64,000 nt of DNA. It comes from Roseovarius nanhaiticus. Its GTDB lineage: Bacteria; Pseudomonadota; Alphaproteobacteria; Rhodobacterales; Rhodobacteraceae. Made by a program: the position numbers and the translations under genes. The notes beneath the pieces were generated by a model, which saw only the letters and a program-made list of their open reading frames with translations, was not told the DNA's origin and ran no database searches. This document shows, piece by piece, positions 10,089 through 20,278 of this stretch. The stretch covers positions 62,001-126,000 of the forward strand of contig NZ_FTNV01000003.1 in the NCBI RefSeq assembly GCF_900156535.1, written 5' to 3'. Every line of letters starts with the position of its first letter. Positions within the stretch are counted from its first letter, which is position 1.

Positions 10089-11416
10089 TCGAACTATATG
10101 AATCCCAGCGTGCAATGCGGAACATGCGGCGCGCCGCCATGCAGCGGGGTGTGGTCGCTGTTCTCGATGTGGGCACGTCCAAGATCGCCTGCCTTGTTCT
10201 GCGTTTCGACGGCACCACACCGCGCCGCGACGACGGCATCGGCGCCATGGCAGGTCAGGCGGGATTCCGGGTGATCGGCGCCGCCACGACCCGCTCGCGC
10301 GGCGTGCGCTTTGGCGAGATCGACGCCATGGCCGAGACCGAGCGCGCGATCCGCACCTCGGTTCAGGCGGCGCAGAAGATGGCGAACATGCGCGTCGATC
10401 ACGTCATCGCGTGCTTTTCGGGTGCGTCCCCGCGCAGCTATGGCCTTGCCGGTCAGGTCGAGCTGGAAAGCCATATGGTAACCGAGCAGGACGTGAGCCG
10501 CGTCCTCAGCTCCTGCGACGTGCCCGATTTCGGCGATGGCCGCGAGGTGCTGCACGCGCAGCCCGTCAATTTCGCGCTCGATCACCGCTCGGGGCTTATC
10601 GATCCGCGCGGACAGATGGGCAATGTGCTGAGCACCGACATGCACATGCTGACCGTAGACGCCGCCGCGATCCAGAACCTCGCCCATTGCGTCAAGCGCT
10701 GCGATCTGGAACTGGCCGGCGTGGCGAACTCTTCTTACGTCTCGGGCATTTCCAGCCTCGTCGAGGACGAGCAGGAGTTGGGCGCCGCCTGCATTGACCT
10801 CGGTGGGGGCAGCGCCGGCATCTCGATCTTCATCAAGAAGCACATGATCTATTGCGACAGTGTCCGCATGGGCGGCGAGCATGTGACATCCGATATTTCC
10901 ATGGGCCTTTCGGTGCCCACCGCCACGGCGGAACGGATCAAGACATTCTACGGCGGCGTTGTCGCCACCGGCATGGACGACCGCGAGATGATCGAGATCC
11001 ACGGTGATACCGGCGATTGGGATCACGACCGCCGCAGCGTCAGCCGGGCGGAACTCATCGGCATCATGCGCCCGCGGGTCGAGGAAATCCTGGAAGAAGT
11101 GCGCGCGCGCCTCGATGCCGCCGGCTTCGACTGCCTGCCCAGCCAGCAGATCGTGCTGACGGGCGGCGGCAGCCAGATCCCCGGCCTCGATGGCCTCGCC
11201 TCCCGCATCCTCGGGCAGCAGGTGCGCCTCGGGCGGCCCCTGCGCGTGCACGGCTTGCCGCAGGCGGCGACGGGCGCGGGATTTGCCAGCGCGGTTGGCA
11301 TGTGCCTGTTCGCGGCGAACCCGCAGGACGAGTGGTGGGACTTCGAATTGCCGGTCGATCGCTATCCGCAGCGCTCGCTCAAGCGGGCGGTTAAATGGTT
11401 CAAGGACAACTGGTGA
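10085..11416 (+). CDS. ftsA: Cell division protein FtsA
   Basis: FtsA is the actin-like ATPase that tethers FtsZ to the membrane. The 443-residue protein has the phosphate-1 motif VVAVLDVGTSKIACLV and phosphate-2 ACIDLGGGSAGISIF. The adenosine motif is VLTGGGSQIPGLDGLA. The C terminus (LKRAVKWFKDNW) is an amphipathic membrane-targeting helix. It overlaps ftsQ by 4 bases. About 200 bases separate it from ftsZ, which probably has a promoter of its own. Confidence 0.96.
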   Translation: MIELYESQRAMRNMRRAAMQRGVVAVLDVGTSKIACLVLRFDGTTPRRDDGIGAMAGQAGFRVIGAATTRSRGVRFGEIDAMAETERAIRTSVQAAQKMANMRVDHVIACFSGASPRSYGLAGQVELESHMVTEQDVSRVLSSCDVPDFGDGREVLHAQPVNFALDHRSGLIDPRGQMGNVLSTDMHMLTVDAAAIQNLAHCVKRCDLELAGVANSSYVSGISSLVEDEQELGAACIDLGGGSAGISIFIKKHMIYCDSVRMGGEHVTSDISMGLSVPTATAERIKTFYGGVVATGMDDREMIEIHGDTGDWDHDRRSVSRAELIGIMRPRVEEILEEVRARLDAAGFDCLPSQQIVLTGGGSQIPGLDGLASRILGQQVRLGRPLRVHGLPQAATGAGFASAVGMCLFAANPQDEWWDFELPVDRYPQRSLKRAVKWFKDNW

Positions 11417-11500
11417 CCGCAATATCGGGTGTGATCGGCGAAATCCCGCGAAAAGACGTGAAAAAATGACTATATTTGGTGGTTAACAGGCTTTTTTTAG

Positions 11501-11529
11501 GTGACGATCCGGGCGTATCTCGGTAATAA
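11501..11529 (+). promoter_or_regulatory. Candidate ftsZ promoter
   Basis: In the 197-base ftsA-ftsZ gap, GTGACG (11501-11506) and TAATAA (11524-11529) are spaced by 17 bases. This is a plausible sigma-70 type -35/-10 pair, and it would give a leader of about 75 bases before the ftsZ ATG. A T-run (11492-11498) lies just upstream. The match to consensus is only moderate and other promoters may exist in the gap. Confidence 0.35.
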
Positions 11530-11613
11530 TGCGAAATAAGGCAGAAAAAAGGCCCGCGAATGTGGGCGCAAGCGCAAGCTAAAACACAGCTTAAAACACA
11601 GGCGGACAGAGCA

Positions 11614-13299
11614 ATGACATTGAACCTCACCATGCCCGGACGCGAAGACCTCAAGCCCCGGATCACCGTTTTCGGTGTTGGCGGCGCAGGCGGTAACGCG
11701 GTCAACAACATGATCGAAAAAGAGCTGGATGGGGTCGATTTCGTCGTTGCGAACACGGACGCCCAGGCGCTGCAGCAGTCGAACGCCGAAAATCGCGTTC
11801 AACTGGGCGTGAAGGTTACCGAAGGTCTTGGCGCGGGCGCCCGTGCCTCGGTTGGCGCAGCCGCCGCCGAGGAGAGCATCGAGCAGATCGTCGATCACCT
11901 GGCGGGCGCGCATATGTGCTTCATCACCGCCGGCATGGGCGGCGGCACCGGGACCGGCGCCGCGCCGATCATCGCACAGGCTGCGCGCGAGCTGGGCGTT
12001 CTGACCGTCGGTGTCGTGACCAAGCCCTTCCAGTTCGAGGGCGCCAAGCGGATGAAGCAGGCCGAGGACGGCGTCGATGCGCTGCAGAAGGTCGTCGACA
12101 CGCTGATCATCATTCCGAACCAGAACCTTTTCCGTCTGGCCAATGAGAAGACGACCTTCACCGAGGCGTTCTCGATGGCCGATGATGTGCTCTACCAGGG
12201 CGTCAAGGGCGTGACCGATCTGATGGTCCGCCCCGGCCTGATCAACCTCGACTTTGCCGATGTGCGCGCCGTGATGGACGAGATGGGCAAGGCGATGATG
12301 GGTACGGGCGAGGCCGAGGGCGAGGATCGCGCGATCCAGGCCGCCGAGAAGGCCATCGCGAACCCGCTGCTGGACGAGATCAGCCTCAAGGGCGCCAAGG
12401 GTGTTCTCATCAACATCACCGGCGGTCACGATCTGACCCTCTTCGAACTGGACGAAGCGGCCAACCGTATCCGCGAGGAAGTGGACGCCGAGGCAAACAT
12501 CATCGTTGGCTCCACGATGGATCCGTCGATGGAAGGCATGATGCGCGTCAGCGTTGTCGCCACCGGCATCGATGCGGCGCCTGCCATTTCTGATGTGCCC
12601 GTGCCGCGCCGCTCGCTGGCCGAGCCGCTGCGCCAGACATCGAGCGTCGAGGAGAGCCGCGAGGAAGCCGCGGCCAAGCCCGCCCCGGCTCCTGCTCCGC
12701 AGCCCGAGCCCGTCGCGGCCCGCCGCGAAGAGCCGCAGCCCGAGCCGTCGCTCTTCAGCCAGGTCGAGGCCGAGCGCGCCGCTGCCGAGGACCAAATGGA
12801 GGATATCTTCGAGCCCCGCGAAGAGCGCGCGCCCGCGCCGCGCCCCGCCGCGCGCGCCGATGACGATCTGCCGCCCCCCGCCTATGCGCCCCGCGCGATG
12901 GACGAGGAAGAGGACGATCTGGACGCCTATGTCGCCCCGCGCGCCCCGGCCCCCGGCACGCCGTCGCCCGAGGCGCTGGCCCGTCTGCATCACGCTGTCG
13001 GCAATGCTGCATCGCGCCGCCCTGAGGGGGCGCAAACGGCGCAGCAGCGTGCTGCGACCCAGCAGCAACAGCCCCGCGAGCAGCAGCCCCAGCCGCAGTC
13101 GGAACGTCCGCGCTTTGGCATCAACTCCTTGCTGAACCGGATGACCGGTCATGGCCAGGAAGGCGAGGCGTCGCGTCAGCCCCGTCAACAGCCCAGCGTG
13201 CAGGCGCAGGCTCCGGCCCAGCAGCGTGCGGCCGAGCCCGAGGACGAGCGGGACGAACAGATCGAGATCCCCGCGTTCCTGCGCCGCCAGGCGAATTGA
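11614..13299 (+). CDS. ftsZ: Cell division protein FtsZ
   Basis: FtsZ is the tubulin-like GTPase that forms the Z ring. The 561-residue product has [15 protein letters not shown], the tubulin signature [13 protein letters not shown], and the T7 loop [11 protein letters not shown]. After about residue 320 comes a very long linker rich in Ala, Pro, Glu, Gln and Arg. It ends in the conserved peptide [11 protein letters not shown] that binds FtsA and other partners. Linkers of this length are usual in this clade. ATG 11614 is used because upstream in-frame codons read as leader. A terminator follows the gene, separating it from lpxC. Confidence 0.97.
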   Translation: MTLNLTMPGREDLKPRITVFGVGGAGGNAVNNMIEKELDGVDFVVANTDAQALQQSNAENRVQLGVKVTEGLGAGARASVGAAAAEESIEQIVDHLAGAHMCFITAGMGGGTGTGAAPIIAQAARELGVLTVGVVTKPFQFEGAKRMKQAEDGVDALQKVVDTLIIIPNQNLFRLANEKTTFTEAFSMADDVLYQGVKGVTDLMVRPGLINLDFADVRAVMDEMGKAMMGTGEAEGEDRAIQAAEKAIANPLLDEISLKGAKGVLINITGGHDLTLFELDEAANRIREEVDAEANIIVGSTMDPSMEGMMRVSVVATGIDAAPAISDVPVPRRSLAEPLRQTSSVEESREEAAAKPAPAPAPQPEPVAARREEPQPEPSLFSQVEAERAAAEDQMEDIFEPREERAPAPRPAARADDDLPPPAYAPRAMDEEEDDLDAYVAPRAPAPGTPSPEALARLHHAVGNAASRRPEGAQTAQQRAATQQQQPREQQPQPQSERPRFGINSLLNRMTGHGQEGEASRQPRQQPSVQAQAPAQQRAAEPEDERDEQIEIPAFLRRQAN

Positions 13300-13333
13300 T
13301 CCAAGGCCTTACAAGCTTGTTGAAAAACCTTTG

Positions 13334-13361
13334 AAAAGACCGCCTCCGGGCGGTCTTTTTT
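13334..13361 (+). terminator. Intrinsic terminator after ftsZ
   Basis: An 11-bp perfect stem has arms AAAAGACCGCC (13334-13344) and GGCGGTCTTTT (13349-13359) and loop TCCG. It is followed by further T residues. It lies 35 bases past the ftsZ stop and should end the left dcw transcript. Confidence 0.9.
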
Positions 13362-13563
13362 CGTGATGAGCGGGGTTAATCCGCGTATTCAAGCCATTGA
13401 AAAGGCGCGTATATACACCTTTAGGCGAATTGCCGCCCATAGCCTGCACCGGCATGTTTCAATCGGTTGCAAAGATTGAGTTGAGCCAAGGGAACGAGGG
13501 GCCTAAACCCTCGTTAACACATCGCCAGCCCGTTTTGAGGCTTGCGGGAACCAGAGGTCTCGA

Positions 13564-14496
13564 GTGCAGAATACCGTATCACATCCCATCACCTTCGACG
13601 GTGTCGGCCTGCATTCAGGTCGCCCGGCCCGTCTGGTGATCCGCCCCGCCGCGGTGGATAGCGGTATCGTCTTTCGGCGCATCGACGCAGCGGCGGGCGA
13701 TGGTGGCGCATCCTGCGACATTCCCGCACATTGGAACCTCGTACATCAATCTCCGCTCTGCACACGGCTTGAGAACACCGATGGCGTTCAGCTCTCGACG
13801 GTCGAGCATGTGATGGCGGCGCTGATGGGCTGCGGCATTCACAACGCTGTCGTCACCGTTGACGGCCCCGAAGTGCCTATCCTCGACGGTAGCGCGGTCG
13901 TCTTTGTGCGTGGCATCTTGGAGGCTGGTATCCGCCGTCAGGCAGCGCCCGTGCGGGCGCTCCGCGTGCTCCGCGACGTCACGGTGCAGCGCGGCGATGC
14001 GTGGGCGCGTCTCAGCCCCAGCGACACACTGACCATCGAATTCGACATCGCCTTTGCCGATGCCGCGATCGGGACGCAGACCAAGCGTCTCAACATGGCC
14101 AATGGCAGCTTCGTGCGCGAGCTTAGCAGCAGCCGCACCTTCTGCCGCAAGGCCGATGTGGATCTGATGCGCGCCAATGGCCTCGCGCTTGGCGGCTCGC
14201 TTGAAAATGCTGTCGTCGTTGATGGCGCCCAAGTGCTTAGCCCCGGTGGTTTGCGCCACCGCGACGAGGCGGTGCGCCACAAGATGCTGGACGCTTTGGG
14301 CGATCTGGCTCTGGCGGGTGCACCCCTTCTGGCGCATTACCACGGTCACAAGGCGGGCCACGCCATGACGAACGACCTGCTGCGCGCGCTGTTCGATCAG
14401 CCGGGCGCGGTCGAGTGGGTGACCTGTGACGCATCCCTCGCCTCGAAGCTGCCGGGCGCGGGCGTGCATTGGGGCGAAGTGCCCCAGGTCGCCTGA
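13564..14496 (+). CDS. lpxC: UDP-3-O-acyl-N-acetylglucosamine deacetylase
   Basis: LpxC performs the committed step of lipid A synthesis in the cytoplasm using zinc. The 310-residue protein has FDGVGLHSGRPA near the start and STVEHVMAALMGCGI with one zinc histidine. The HYHGHKAGHAMTNDLL region holds the other zinc ligands and the catalytic His. The start codon is GTG at 13564, reading MQNTVSHPITFDG. It is separated from ftsZ by a terminator and 200 bases, so it must have its own promoter. bamD follows 135 bases downstream. Confidence 0.95.
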   Translation: MQNTVSHPITFDGVGLHSGRPARLVIRPAAVDSGIVFRRIDAAAGDGGASCDIPAHWNLVHQSPLCTRLENTDGVQLSTVEHVMAALMGCGIHNAVVTVDGPEVPILDGSAVVFVRGILEAGIRRQAAPVRALRVLRDVTVQRGDAWARLSPSDTLTIEFDIAFADAAIGTQTKRLNMANGSFVRELSSSRTFCRKADVDLMRANGLALGGSLENAVVVDGAQVLSPGGLRHRDEAVRHKMLDALGDLALAGAPLLAHYHGHKAGHAMTNDLLRALFDQPGAVEWVTCDASLASKLPGAGVHWGEVPQVA

Positions 14497-14631
14497 GCGT
14501 CTTCCCTGCAGCCCATCCCAATTCCGACATCGGTCGCTGATCCTGCCCGGCATTCTTGCCGGATTCCGTGCTGGCACAGGGCCGGTGATTGGGCTACAAA
14601 CCGTTCAGAGGCGAAGAAGGGCTAATCAGGC

Positions 14632-15543
14632 ATGACGTTTGGCAGACAGGGCGCAGAACGGCGCGCAAGACTGACGGCAAAACAGGCGGCCAAGCAGATG
14701 GGGCATCGTGCATCCCGGACGGCTGTCATCCTTGCGCTGACGGCGGCCATTGCATCGTGCAGCGGCATCAATGGCCGGGTCGAGCGCGGCGATGTCGATT
14801 ACGAGAATTTCACCGCGCAACAGATCTTCGAGCGGGGCGAGTTCGACCTTGCCTCTAACAAGCCCGCGCTGGCCGCGCAGAGCTTTGCCGAGATCGAGCG
14901 GCTGTATCCCTATTCGGACCTGACCAAGCGCGCCGTAATCATGCAGGCCTATGCCTATCACCGCGACGCCGATTACGAGGCCAGCCGCAGCGCCGCGCAA
15001 CGCTATATCGATTTCTACCCGACCGATGAGGATGCGGCGTACGCGCAGTACCTCCTGGCGCTCAGCTATTATGACCAGATTGACGAGGTCGGCCGCGATC
15101 AAGGTCTGACATTTCAGGCCCTCCAGGCGTTGCGCCGCGTGATCGAGGTCTATCCCGAGAGCGAATACGCCCGCACCGCGATGCTGAAGTTCGATCTGGC
15201 TTTCGACCATCTGGCCGCCAAGGAAATGGAGGTCGGACGCTACTACCTGCGCCGCGATCACTTCACCTCGGCCATCAATCGCTTCCGCGTCGTGGTCGAG
15301 GATTTCCAGACCACCACGCACACGCCCGAGGCGCTGCATCGCCTGGTCGAGGCGTATCTGTCGCTCGGTCTCACGGACGAGGCGCAGACGGCTGGCGCGA
15401 TCCTTGGCTACAACTTCCGCTCCACCAGTTGGTACGAAGACAGTTACGAGCTTCTGACGCGGCGCGGCCTCGCGCTCGAGGCGCGCGGCGATAGCTGGCT
15501 GGCGCAGATCTATCGCCAGATGATCAAGGGCCAGTGGCTGTAA
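14632..15543 (+). CDS. bamD: Outer membrane assembly lipoprotein BamD
   Basis: BamD is the essential lipoprotein of the BAM complex that inserts outer-membrane beta-barrels. The product carries a lipobox-like LTAAIASC followed by TPR-type helices (ERGEFDLASNKPALAAQSFAEIERLYPYSD and repeats through about residue 270), as in the YfiO/ComL family. With ATG 14632 it is 303 residues with an unusually long basic N region. ATG 14698 would give a conventional 23-residue lipoprotein signal and may be the true start. It sits between lpxC and recN. Confidence 0.92.
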   Translation: MTFGRQGAERRARLTAKQAAKQMGHRASRTAVILALTAAIASCSGINGRVERGDVDYENFTAQQIFERGEFDLASNKPALAAQSFAEIERLYPYSDLTKRAVIMQAYAYHRDADYEASRSAAQRYIDFYPTDEDAAYAQYLLALSYYDQIDEVGRDQGLTFQALQALRRVIEVYPESEYARTAMLKFDLAFDHLAAKEMEVGRYYLRRDHFTSAINRFRVVVEDFQTTTHTPEALHRLVEAYLSLGLTDEAQTAGAILGYNFRSTSWYEDSYELLTRRGLALEARGDSWLAQIYRQMIKGQWL

Positions 15544-15596
15544 CTTTTCGCTGTAACTAGGGCGGCAGGCCATGGCCCGCCGACGGGTTTGGGGCA

Positions 15597-17246
15597 ATGC
15601 TGCGCAGTCTGGACATTCGCGACATGCTGATCATCGACCGGCTGGAACTGGGGTTCCAGCCGGGTCTCAACGCGCTTACGGGTGAAACGGGGGCCGGCAA
15701 GTCGATCCTTCTGGATAGCCTCGGCTTCGTTCTGGGCTGGCGTGGCCGGGCCGAGCTGGTACGCAATGGCGCCGAGCAGGGCGAGGTGACCGCCGTCTTT
15801 GATTTGCCGGTGGGCCACGCCGCTCATGCGGTGCTGGAGGAGGCGGGCCTGCCCGCCGCGGACGAGCTGATCCTGCGCCGTATCAATACCGCAGACGGGC
15901 GCAAAACGGCGTGGGTCAACGACCGCCGCTGCTCGGGCGAAGTGCTGCGCAGCCTCAGCGAAACGCTAGTCGAGCTGCATGGCCAGCATGACGACCGCGG
16001 CCTTTTGAACCCGCGCGGCCACCGGATCCTGCTGGATGAGTATGGCCAGCTGTCGACCCTGAAGGCAGAGGTGCGCGCCGCATGGGTCGCGCGTCAGGCC
16101 GCCCAAAAGGCGCTGGAGCGCGCCGAGGTGGCGCTTGAGGCCGTGCGCAGCGAAGAGGAATATCTACGCCACGCCGTCGCCGAGATGCGCAGCTTGAACC
16201 CTGAGCCGGGCGAGGATGCCGCCCTCGACGCGCGCCGCCGCATGATGCAAGCCTCCGAGCGGGTGCGCAGCGATATCGCCAAGGCGGCCCAGGCGCTTGG
16301 GGGCGACGGAGCCGAAGGCGCGGCTGGCGACGCGCTGCGCTGGTTGGAGGATGCCAGCGCGCAGCTGGATGGCGAGCTGGAGGCGACCATTGCCGCGCTC
16401 GGCCGCGCCATGGTCGAGCTGGACGAGGCCGCGCGCGGCGTCGAGGATTGCCTCGAGGCGCTTGCCTTCAACCCTTCCGAGCTGGAGGAGACCGAAGAGC
16501 GTCTCTTCGCAATCCGCGCCCTGGCCCGCAAACATGACGTCGTGCCGGACGAGCTGGGCAGCTTCGCCGAGGGCCTGGAGGCGCGGCTGGCCGCGCTCGA
16601 TGCCGGGGATGCAGAATTGGAGGGTCTGCGCGCTGAGCTGAAGCGCGCGGGCAAGCTCTATGACGATGCGGCCAGCGCCCTCAGCGCCGCGCGCGCCGAG
16701 GCGGCGGGCCGTCTCGATACCGCAGTTATGGGAGAGCTCGCGCCGCTCAAGATGGAGCGCGCGGTCTTCGAGACGCAGATGACCGAGATCCCGCCCGGCC
16801 CCGACGGGATCGACGAGGTCGCCTTTCGCGTCGCGACCAACCCGGGCGCGCCCTCCGGCCCCTTGGCCAAGATCGCCTCCGGCGGCGAGCTGAGCCGGTT
16901 CCTGTTGGCGTTGAAAGTCTGCCTTACGGGCAGTCAGCCCGGCCTCACCATGATCTTCGACGAGATCGACCGCGGCGTGGGCGGCGCCACCGCCGATGCT
17001 GTGGGCCGCCGCCTTGCGGATCTGGCCTCTGGCGGTCAGGTGCTGGTCGTCACGCACAGCCCACAGGTCGCGGCACTCGCCGCGCATCACTGGCGCGTGG
17101 AGAAGCGCGTCGAGGATGGCATGACGCTATCGACCGTCACTGGCCTTGGCCCTGATCAGCGGGTGGACGAGATCGCGCGCATGCTTTCGGGCGACACGAT
17201 CACCCCCGCCGCCCGCGCCGCAGCCGAAGCGTTGATGGCGGGCTGA
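15597..17246 (+). CDS. recN: DNA repair protein RecN
   Basis: RecN is an SMC-like ATPase for double-strand break repair. The 549-residue protein has an N-terminal ABC half with Walker A GETGAGKSILLDSLG. A long Ala/Glu-rich coiled-coil middle spans about residues 150-370. The C-terminal half has the signature IASGGELSRFLLALK and Walker B MIFDEIDRGVGG. I see no GTTC-N7-GTTC LexA box directly upstream. It follows bamD after 53 bases. Confidence 0.95.
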   Translation: MLRSLDIRDMLIIDRLELGFQPGLNALTGETGAGKSILLDSLGFVLGWRGRAELVRNGAEQGEVTAVFDLPVGHAAHAVLEEAGLPAADELILRRINTADGRKTAWVNDRRCSGEVLRSLSETLVELHGQHDDRGLLNPRGHRILLDEYGQLSTLKAEVRAAWVARQAAQKALERAEVALEAVRSEEEYLRHAVAEMRSLNPEPGEDAALDARRRMMQASERVRSDIAKAAQALGGDGAEGAAGDALRWLEDASAQLDGELEATIAALGRAMVELDEAARGVEDCLEALAFNPSELEETEERLFAIRALARKHDVVPDELGSFAEGLEARLAALDAGDAELEGLRAELKRAGKLYDDAASALSAARAEAAGRLDTAVMGELAPLKMERAVFETQMTEIPPGPDGIDEVAFRVATNPGAPSGPLAKIASGGELSRFLLALKVCLTGSQPGLTMIFDEIDRGVGGATADAVGRRLADLASGGQVLVVTHSPQVAALAAHHWRVEKRVEDGMTLSTVTGLGPDQRVDEIARMLSGDTITPAARAAAEALMAG

Positions 17247-17352
17247 ACCATTCGGACCGCCGTGCCGGTTGACGCCTCAGAAGCCTCCGGCGGGGATATT
17301 TTCAGCAAAAAGAAAGAGGCAGGCGCGCAATTCGGGCGCGCGCCCCTGTTTT

Positions 17353-17372
17353 ATCTTGGCAAAAATACTCAA
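17353..17372 (-). repeat. Dispersed short repeat, copy 2 (inverted)
   Basis: On the minus strand this reads TTGAGTATTTTTGCCAAGAT, the same element as at 1485 and 21849. It lies just past the 3' end of pyrG, in the recN-pyrG convergent gap. A related AT-rich segment (GGGGATATTTTCAGC) sits nearby at about 17293-17307. Confidence 0.75.
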
Positions 17373-17401
17373 ATTCCGGACTGGCAATCCGGCGCGCCGT
17401 G

Positions 17402-19045
17402 TCAGACGAGGCGCGAGGTTTCGACCGCGGCGCGCACGAAATCGCTGAAGAGGGGATGGGGCGCGAACGGCTTGGATTTCAGTTCGGGGTGGAATTGCAC
17501 GCCAATGAACCATGGGTGATCGGCCCATTCGACAATCTCGGGCAGGCGGCCGTCGGGGGACATGCCCGAGAAATCGAGGCCGCATTCCTCCAGCTTTTCA
17601 CGATACTTGGTGTCCACCTCATAGCGGTGGCGGTGGCGTTCCTCGATTGAAGTGCTGCCGTAGATCTCGGCGACGCGGCTGCCTTCCTTGAGGATGGCGT
17701 CATAGGCGCCGAGGCGCATCGTGCCGCCCTTGTCGTCGGTGACCTTGCGCTTCACTTTCTCGTTGCCCTGGACCCATTCCTTGAGGTGGTAGATCACCGG
17801 CTCGAAACGGCGCACATCCGCCTCATGGTCGAACTCCTCCGAGCCTGCGGTCTTGATCCCCGCGACGTTGCGCGCGGCCTCGATCACCGCCAGCTGCATG
17901 CCAAGGCAGATGCCCATATAGGGGATCTTGCGCTCGCGTGCGAATTGCGCCGCCTTGATCTTGCCTTCGGTGCCGCGCTCGCCGAAGCCGCCCGGCACGA
18001 GGATCGCGTGGAAGCCTTCGAGATGCTGGGCTGGATCTTCCAAATCGAAGACCTCGGCATCGACCCATTCGACGTTGACCTTGACCCGGTTGGCCATGCC
18101 GCCATGGGTCAGCGCCTCCTTGATGGATTTGTAGGCATCTTCGAGCTGTGTATATTTGCCGACGATGGCGATGCTGACGGCGCCGTCAGTGTTGTGGATG
18201 CGGTCCGCCACGTCCTGCCAGATGCTCAGATCGGGGCGCGGGGCGGGCGATATCTGGAACGCGTCGAGCACGGCCTGATCCAGCCCCTCGCGGTGATAGG
18301 CCAGCGGCGCCTCGTAGATCGACTTCAGATCATAGGCGGCAACGACGGCCTCTTTGCGCACGTTGCAGAAAAGGGCGATCTTCTCGCGTTCCTTTTCGGG
18401 GATGGGGTGTTCGGAGCGGCAGACGAGGATGTCGGGCGCGATGCCGATCGACTGCAGTTCCTTGACGCTGTGCTGGGTCGGCTTGGTTTTCAGCTCTCCG
18501 CTGGCGGCCAGATAGGGCAGGAGGGTCAGGTGCATGAAGATGCACTGCCCGCGCGGCTGGTCATGGCTGAACTGCCGGATCGCCTCAAAAAAGGGCAGGC
18601 CTTCGATATCGCCCACCGTGCCGCCGATCTCGCACAGCATGAAATCGACCTCGTCCTCGCCGATGGCGAGGAAGTCCTTGATCTCGTTCGTCACGTGGGG
18701 AACGACCTGAATCGTCTTGCCCAAATAGTCGCCCCGACGCTCTTTCTCCAGTACATTGGAGTAGATCCGCCCCGAGCTGACAGAATCCGTCATGCGGGCG
18801 GGGACGCCTGTGAAACGCTCGTAATGGCCAAGATCCAAGTCGGTTTCGGCCCCGTCATCGGTGACGAAGACCTCTCCGTGCTCGAAAGGGCTCATCGTGC
18901 CGGGATCGACATTGAGATACGGATCCAGCTTGCGCAGGCGAACCGAGAAGCCGCGCGCCTGCAGAAGCGCGCCGAGTGCGGCGGAGGCAAGACCCTTGCC
19001 GAGGGAGGAGACAACGCCGCCGGTGATGAAGATGTATCTGGCCAT
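17402..19045 (-). CDS. pyrG: CTP synthase
   Basis: CTP synthase aminates UTP using glutamine. The 547-residue product has the N-terminal amidoligase domain ([25 protein letters not shown] and metal sites around [11 protein letters not shown]). The C-terminal class I glutaminase domain has the oxyanion-loop VPGGFGERG, the nucleophile Cys in [10 protein letters not shown], and the catalytic His-Pro-Glu in [12 protein letters not shown]. It is full length for the family. It lies downstream of secG on the same strand, separated by about 170 bases. Confidence 0.97.
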   Translation of the reverse strand: MARYIFITGGVVSSLGKGLASAALGALLQARGFSVRLRKLDPYLNVDPGTMSPFEHGEVFVTDDGAETDLDLGHYERFTGVPARMTDSVSSGRIYSNVLEKERRGDYLGKTIQVVPHVTNEIKDFLAIGEDEVDFMLCEIGGTVGDIEGLPFFEAIRQFSHDQPRGQCIFMHLTLLPYLAASGELKTKPTQHSVKELQSIGIAPDILVCRSEHPIPEKEREKIALFCNVRKEAVVAAYDLKSIYEAPLAYHREGLDQAVLDAFQISPAPRPDLSIWQDVADRIHNTDGAVSIAIVGKYTQLEDAYKSIKEALTHGGMANRVKVNVEWVDAEVFDLEDPAQHLEGFHAILVPGGFGERGTEGKIKAAQFARERKIPYMGICLGMQLAVIEAARNVAGIKTAGSEEFDHEADVRRFEPVIYHLKEWVQGNEKVKRKVTDDKGGTMRLGAYDAILKEGSRVAEIYGSTSIEERHRHRYEVDTKYREKLEECGLDFSGMSPDGRLPEIVEWADHPWFIGVQFHPELKSKPFAPHPLFSDFVRAAVETSRLV

Positions 19046-19218
19046 TGGGTGGCGGTCCCCCGTGTTTGAGGCCCATGCTTTGGGGCCGGATAACGTGCAA
19101 AAACGGCGTCAAAAAACCGCAGCACCACGGGACTTGAGCCATAGAGGATTCGGCCACGGCACGCAACCGCACCGCATGACCATTCTGGGCCGCGTGTGCG
19201 GCCCAGTTGCATTCAGGA

Positions 19219-19578
19219 TCAATCGGCGGTCGGAAGCACCGGCGCGTCGCCGTCGGCGGGTGCCAGCGGCGCGGTCAGCCCGTCGTCCAGCGGCGCTTCG
19301 TCGCGGGCGGGCGCATCGGTCAGGCGGTCCAGCACCGAGGCGCCGGACGAATTGCTGGCCGCGATCACCGTGAGGATCATCGAGGTGCAGATGAAGGCGC
19401 CCGCAAGAACCCAGGTCAGCTTGCCCATCGCCGTGCCAGAAGAGCGCCCGGCCACGCGGCCGCCTGCGCCGCCGCCACCGCCCATGCCCAAACCGCCCCC
19501 TTCGGAGCGCTGAAGCAGCACGGCGCCAATCAGCGACAATGCCAGAAGCAGGTGGATGATGAGAACGACGTTTTCCAT
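19219..19578 (-). CDS. secG: Preprotein translocase subunit SecG
   Basis: SecG is a small inner-membrane subunit of the SecYEG channel. The 119-residue product has two membrane helices (residues about 2-20 and 53-73). The Gly-rich cytosolic loop GGGLGMGGGGGAGG between them is typical of the family. An acidic Ala/Pro-rich tail of about 45 residues extends beyond the second helix. It is upstream of pyrG. Confidence 0.93.
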   Translation of the reverse strand: MENVVLIIHLLLALSLIGAVLLQRSEGGGLGMGGGGGAGGRVAGRSSGTAMGKLTWVLAGAFICTSMILTVIAASNSSGASVLDRLTDAPARDEAPLDDGLTAPLAPADGDAPVLPTAD

Positions 19579-19726
19579 TGAGCGGCCTGCCGAATAGGGA
19601 AATCAGAAAATCTGACCCGGTATCTATGGAATTTCAGGCGCCCCCGCAACCCGCCATCGCCTGCCGGGGCACTGTGCCAAAGCACTATGCCCGGCGGCAA
19701 TAACCATAGGGCCTGCTGCCATGCGG

Positions 19727-20122
19727 TTAATCGCCGACGTCGTCGATATCCGATTGGCCTGAAAGGCGCCTGCGCAGATGGCTCCAGCTAAGTCCGATGC
19801 CAAGCACCAAAGACAGCGCGACAAGCGCGAGCCAGATCAGCTGCGACGTGTCGCGCAGCGTCAGAAGGCCGTAATCATGCAGCACCCACAGACCCGCCGC
19901 CGTGATCGCCAACACCATCGTCATGCCAAAGCCCCCGATCGAGCGCAGCGTGGCGCGCAGGTAGACGACATAGACAACTAAAAGGATCAGGCCCGCTAGA
20001 ACCACCAACGGCAGTTGGTCCTGATAGGACTGACGCGCCCATTGGATGTAATTCCACGGCGTCGGATTGAAGGTCGCTGTCAGAAGGACAAAGGCGATCA
20101 GCCAGCGTAGCGCGAATCCCAT
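19727..20122 (-). CDS. DUF6524-type four-helix membrane protein
   Basis: The 131-residue product starts [24 protein letters not shown]. It has four hydrophobic segments (about residues 4-17, 39-56, 66-83 and 94-112) and an acidic C terminus. The N-terminal pattern with NPTPWNY matches the Rhodobacteraceae family I recall as DUF6524; no function is established. The ATG ending at 20122 is followed upstream by AAAGGAGAATTC, a strong ribosome binding site. It is divergent from purA. Confidence 0.8.
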   Translation of the reverse strand: MGFALRWLIAFVLLTATFNPTPWNYIQWARQSYQDQLPLVVLAGLILLVVYVVYLRATLRSIGGFGMTMVLAITAAGLWVLHDYGLLTLRDTSQLIWLALVALSLVLGIGLSWSHLRRRLSGQSDIDDVGD

Positions 20123-20278
20123 GAATTCTCCTTTACTGTCGGAAGGGACAGTGGGCCATGGCGCATGGCGTCTGTCCAGAGCGCAGACGCCCCTCGTTGG
20201 ACCGATTTAGAGGTTTCGCCTGCTCCAGCGCACCGCTATACCGACGCGGGTTTTATCCGTAATGACAAGAGGTCCGGC

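Noticed and set aside
11480..11500. CtrA site (TTAA-N7-TTAA) before ftsZ
   Set aside because: GTTAAC and a T-run are present, but the second TTAA half-site at the right spacing is missing.
11497..13188. Minus-strand open frame of 563 codons opposite ftsZ
   Set aside because: Translation is repetitive Gly/Leu/Arg sequence mirroring the Ala/Pro linker of FtsZ.
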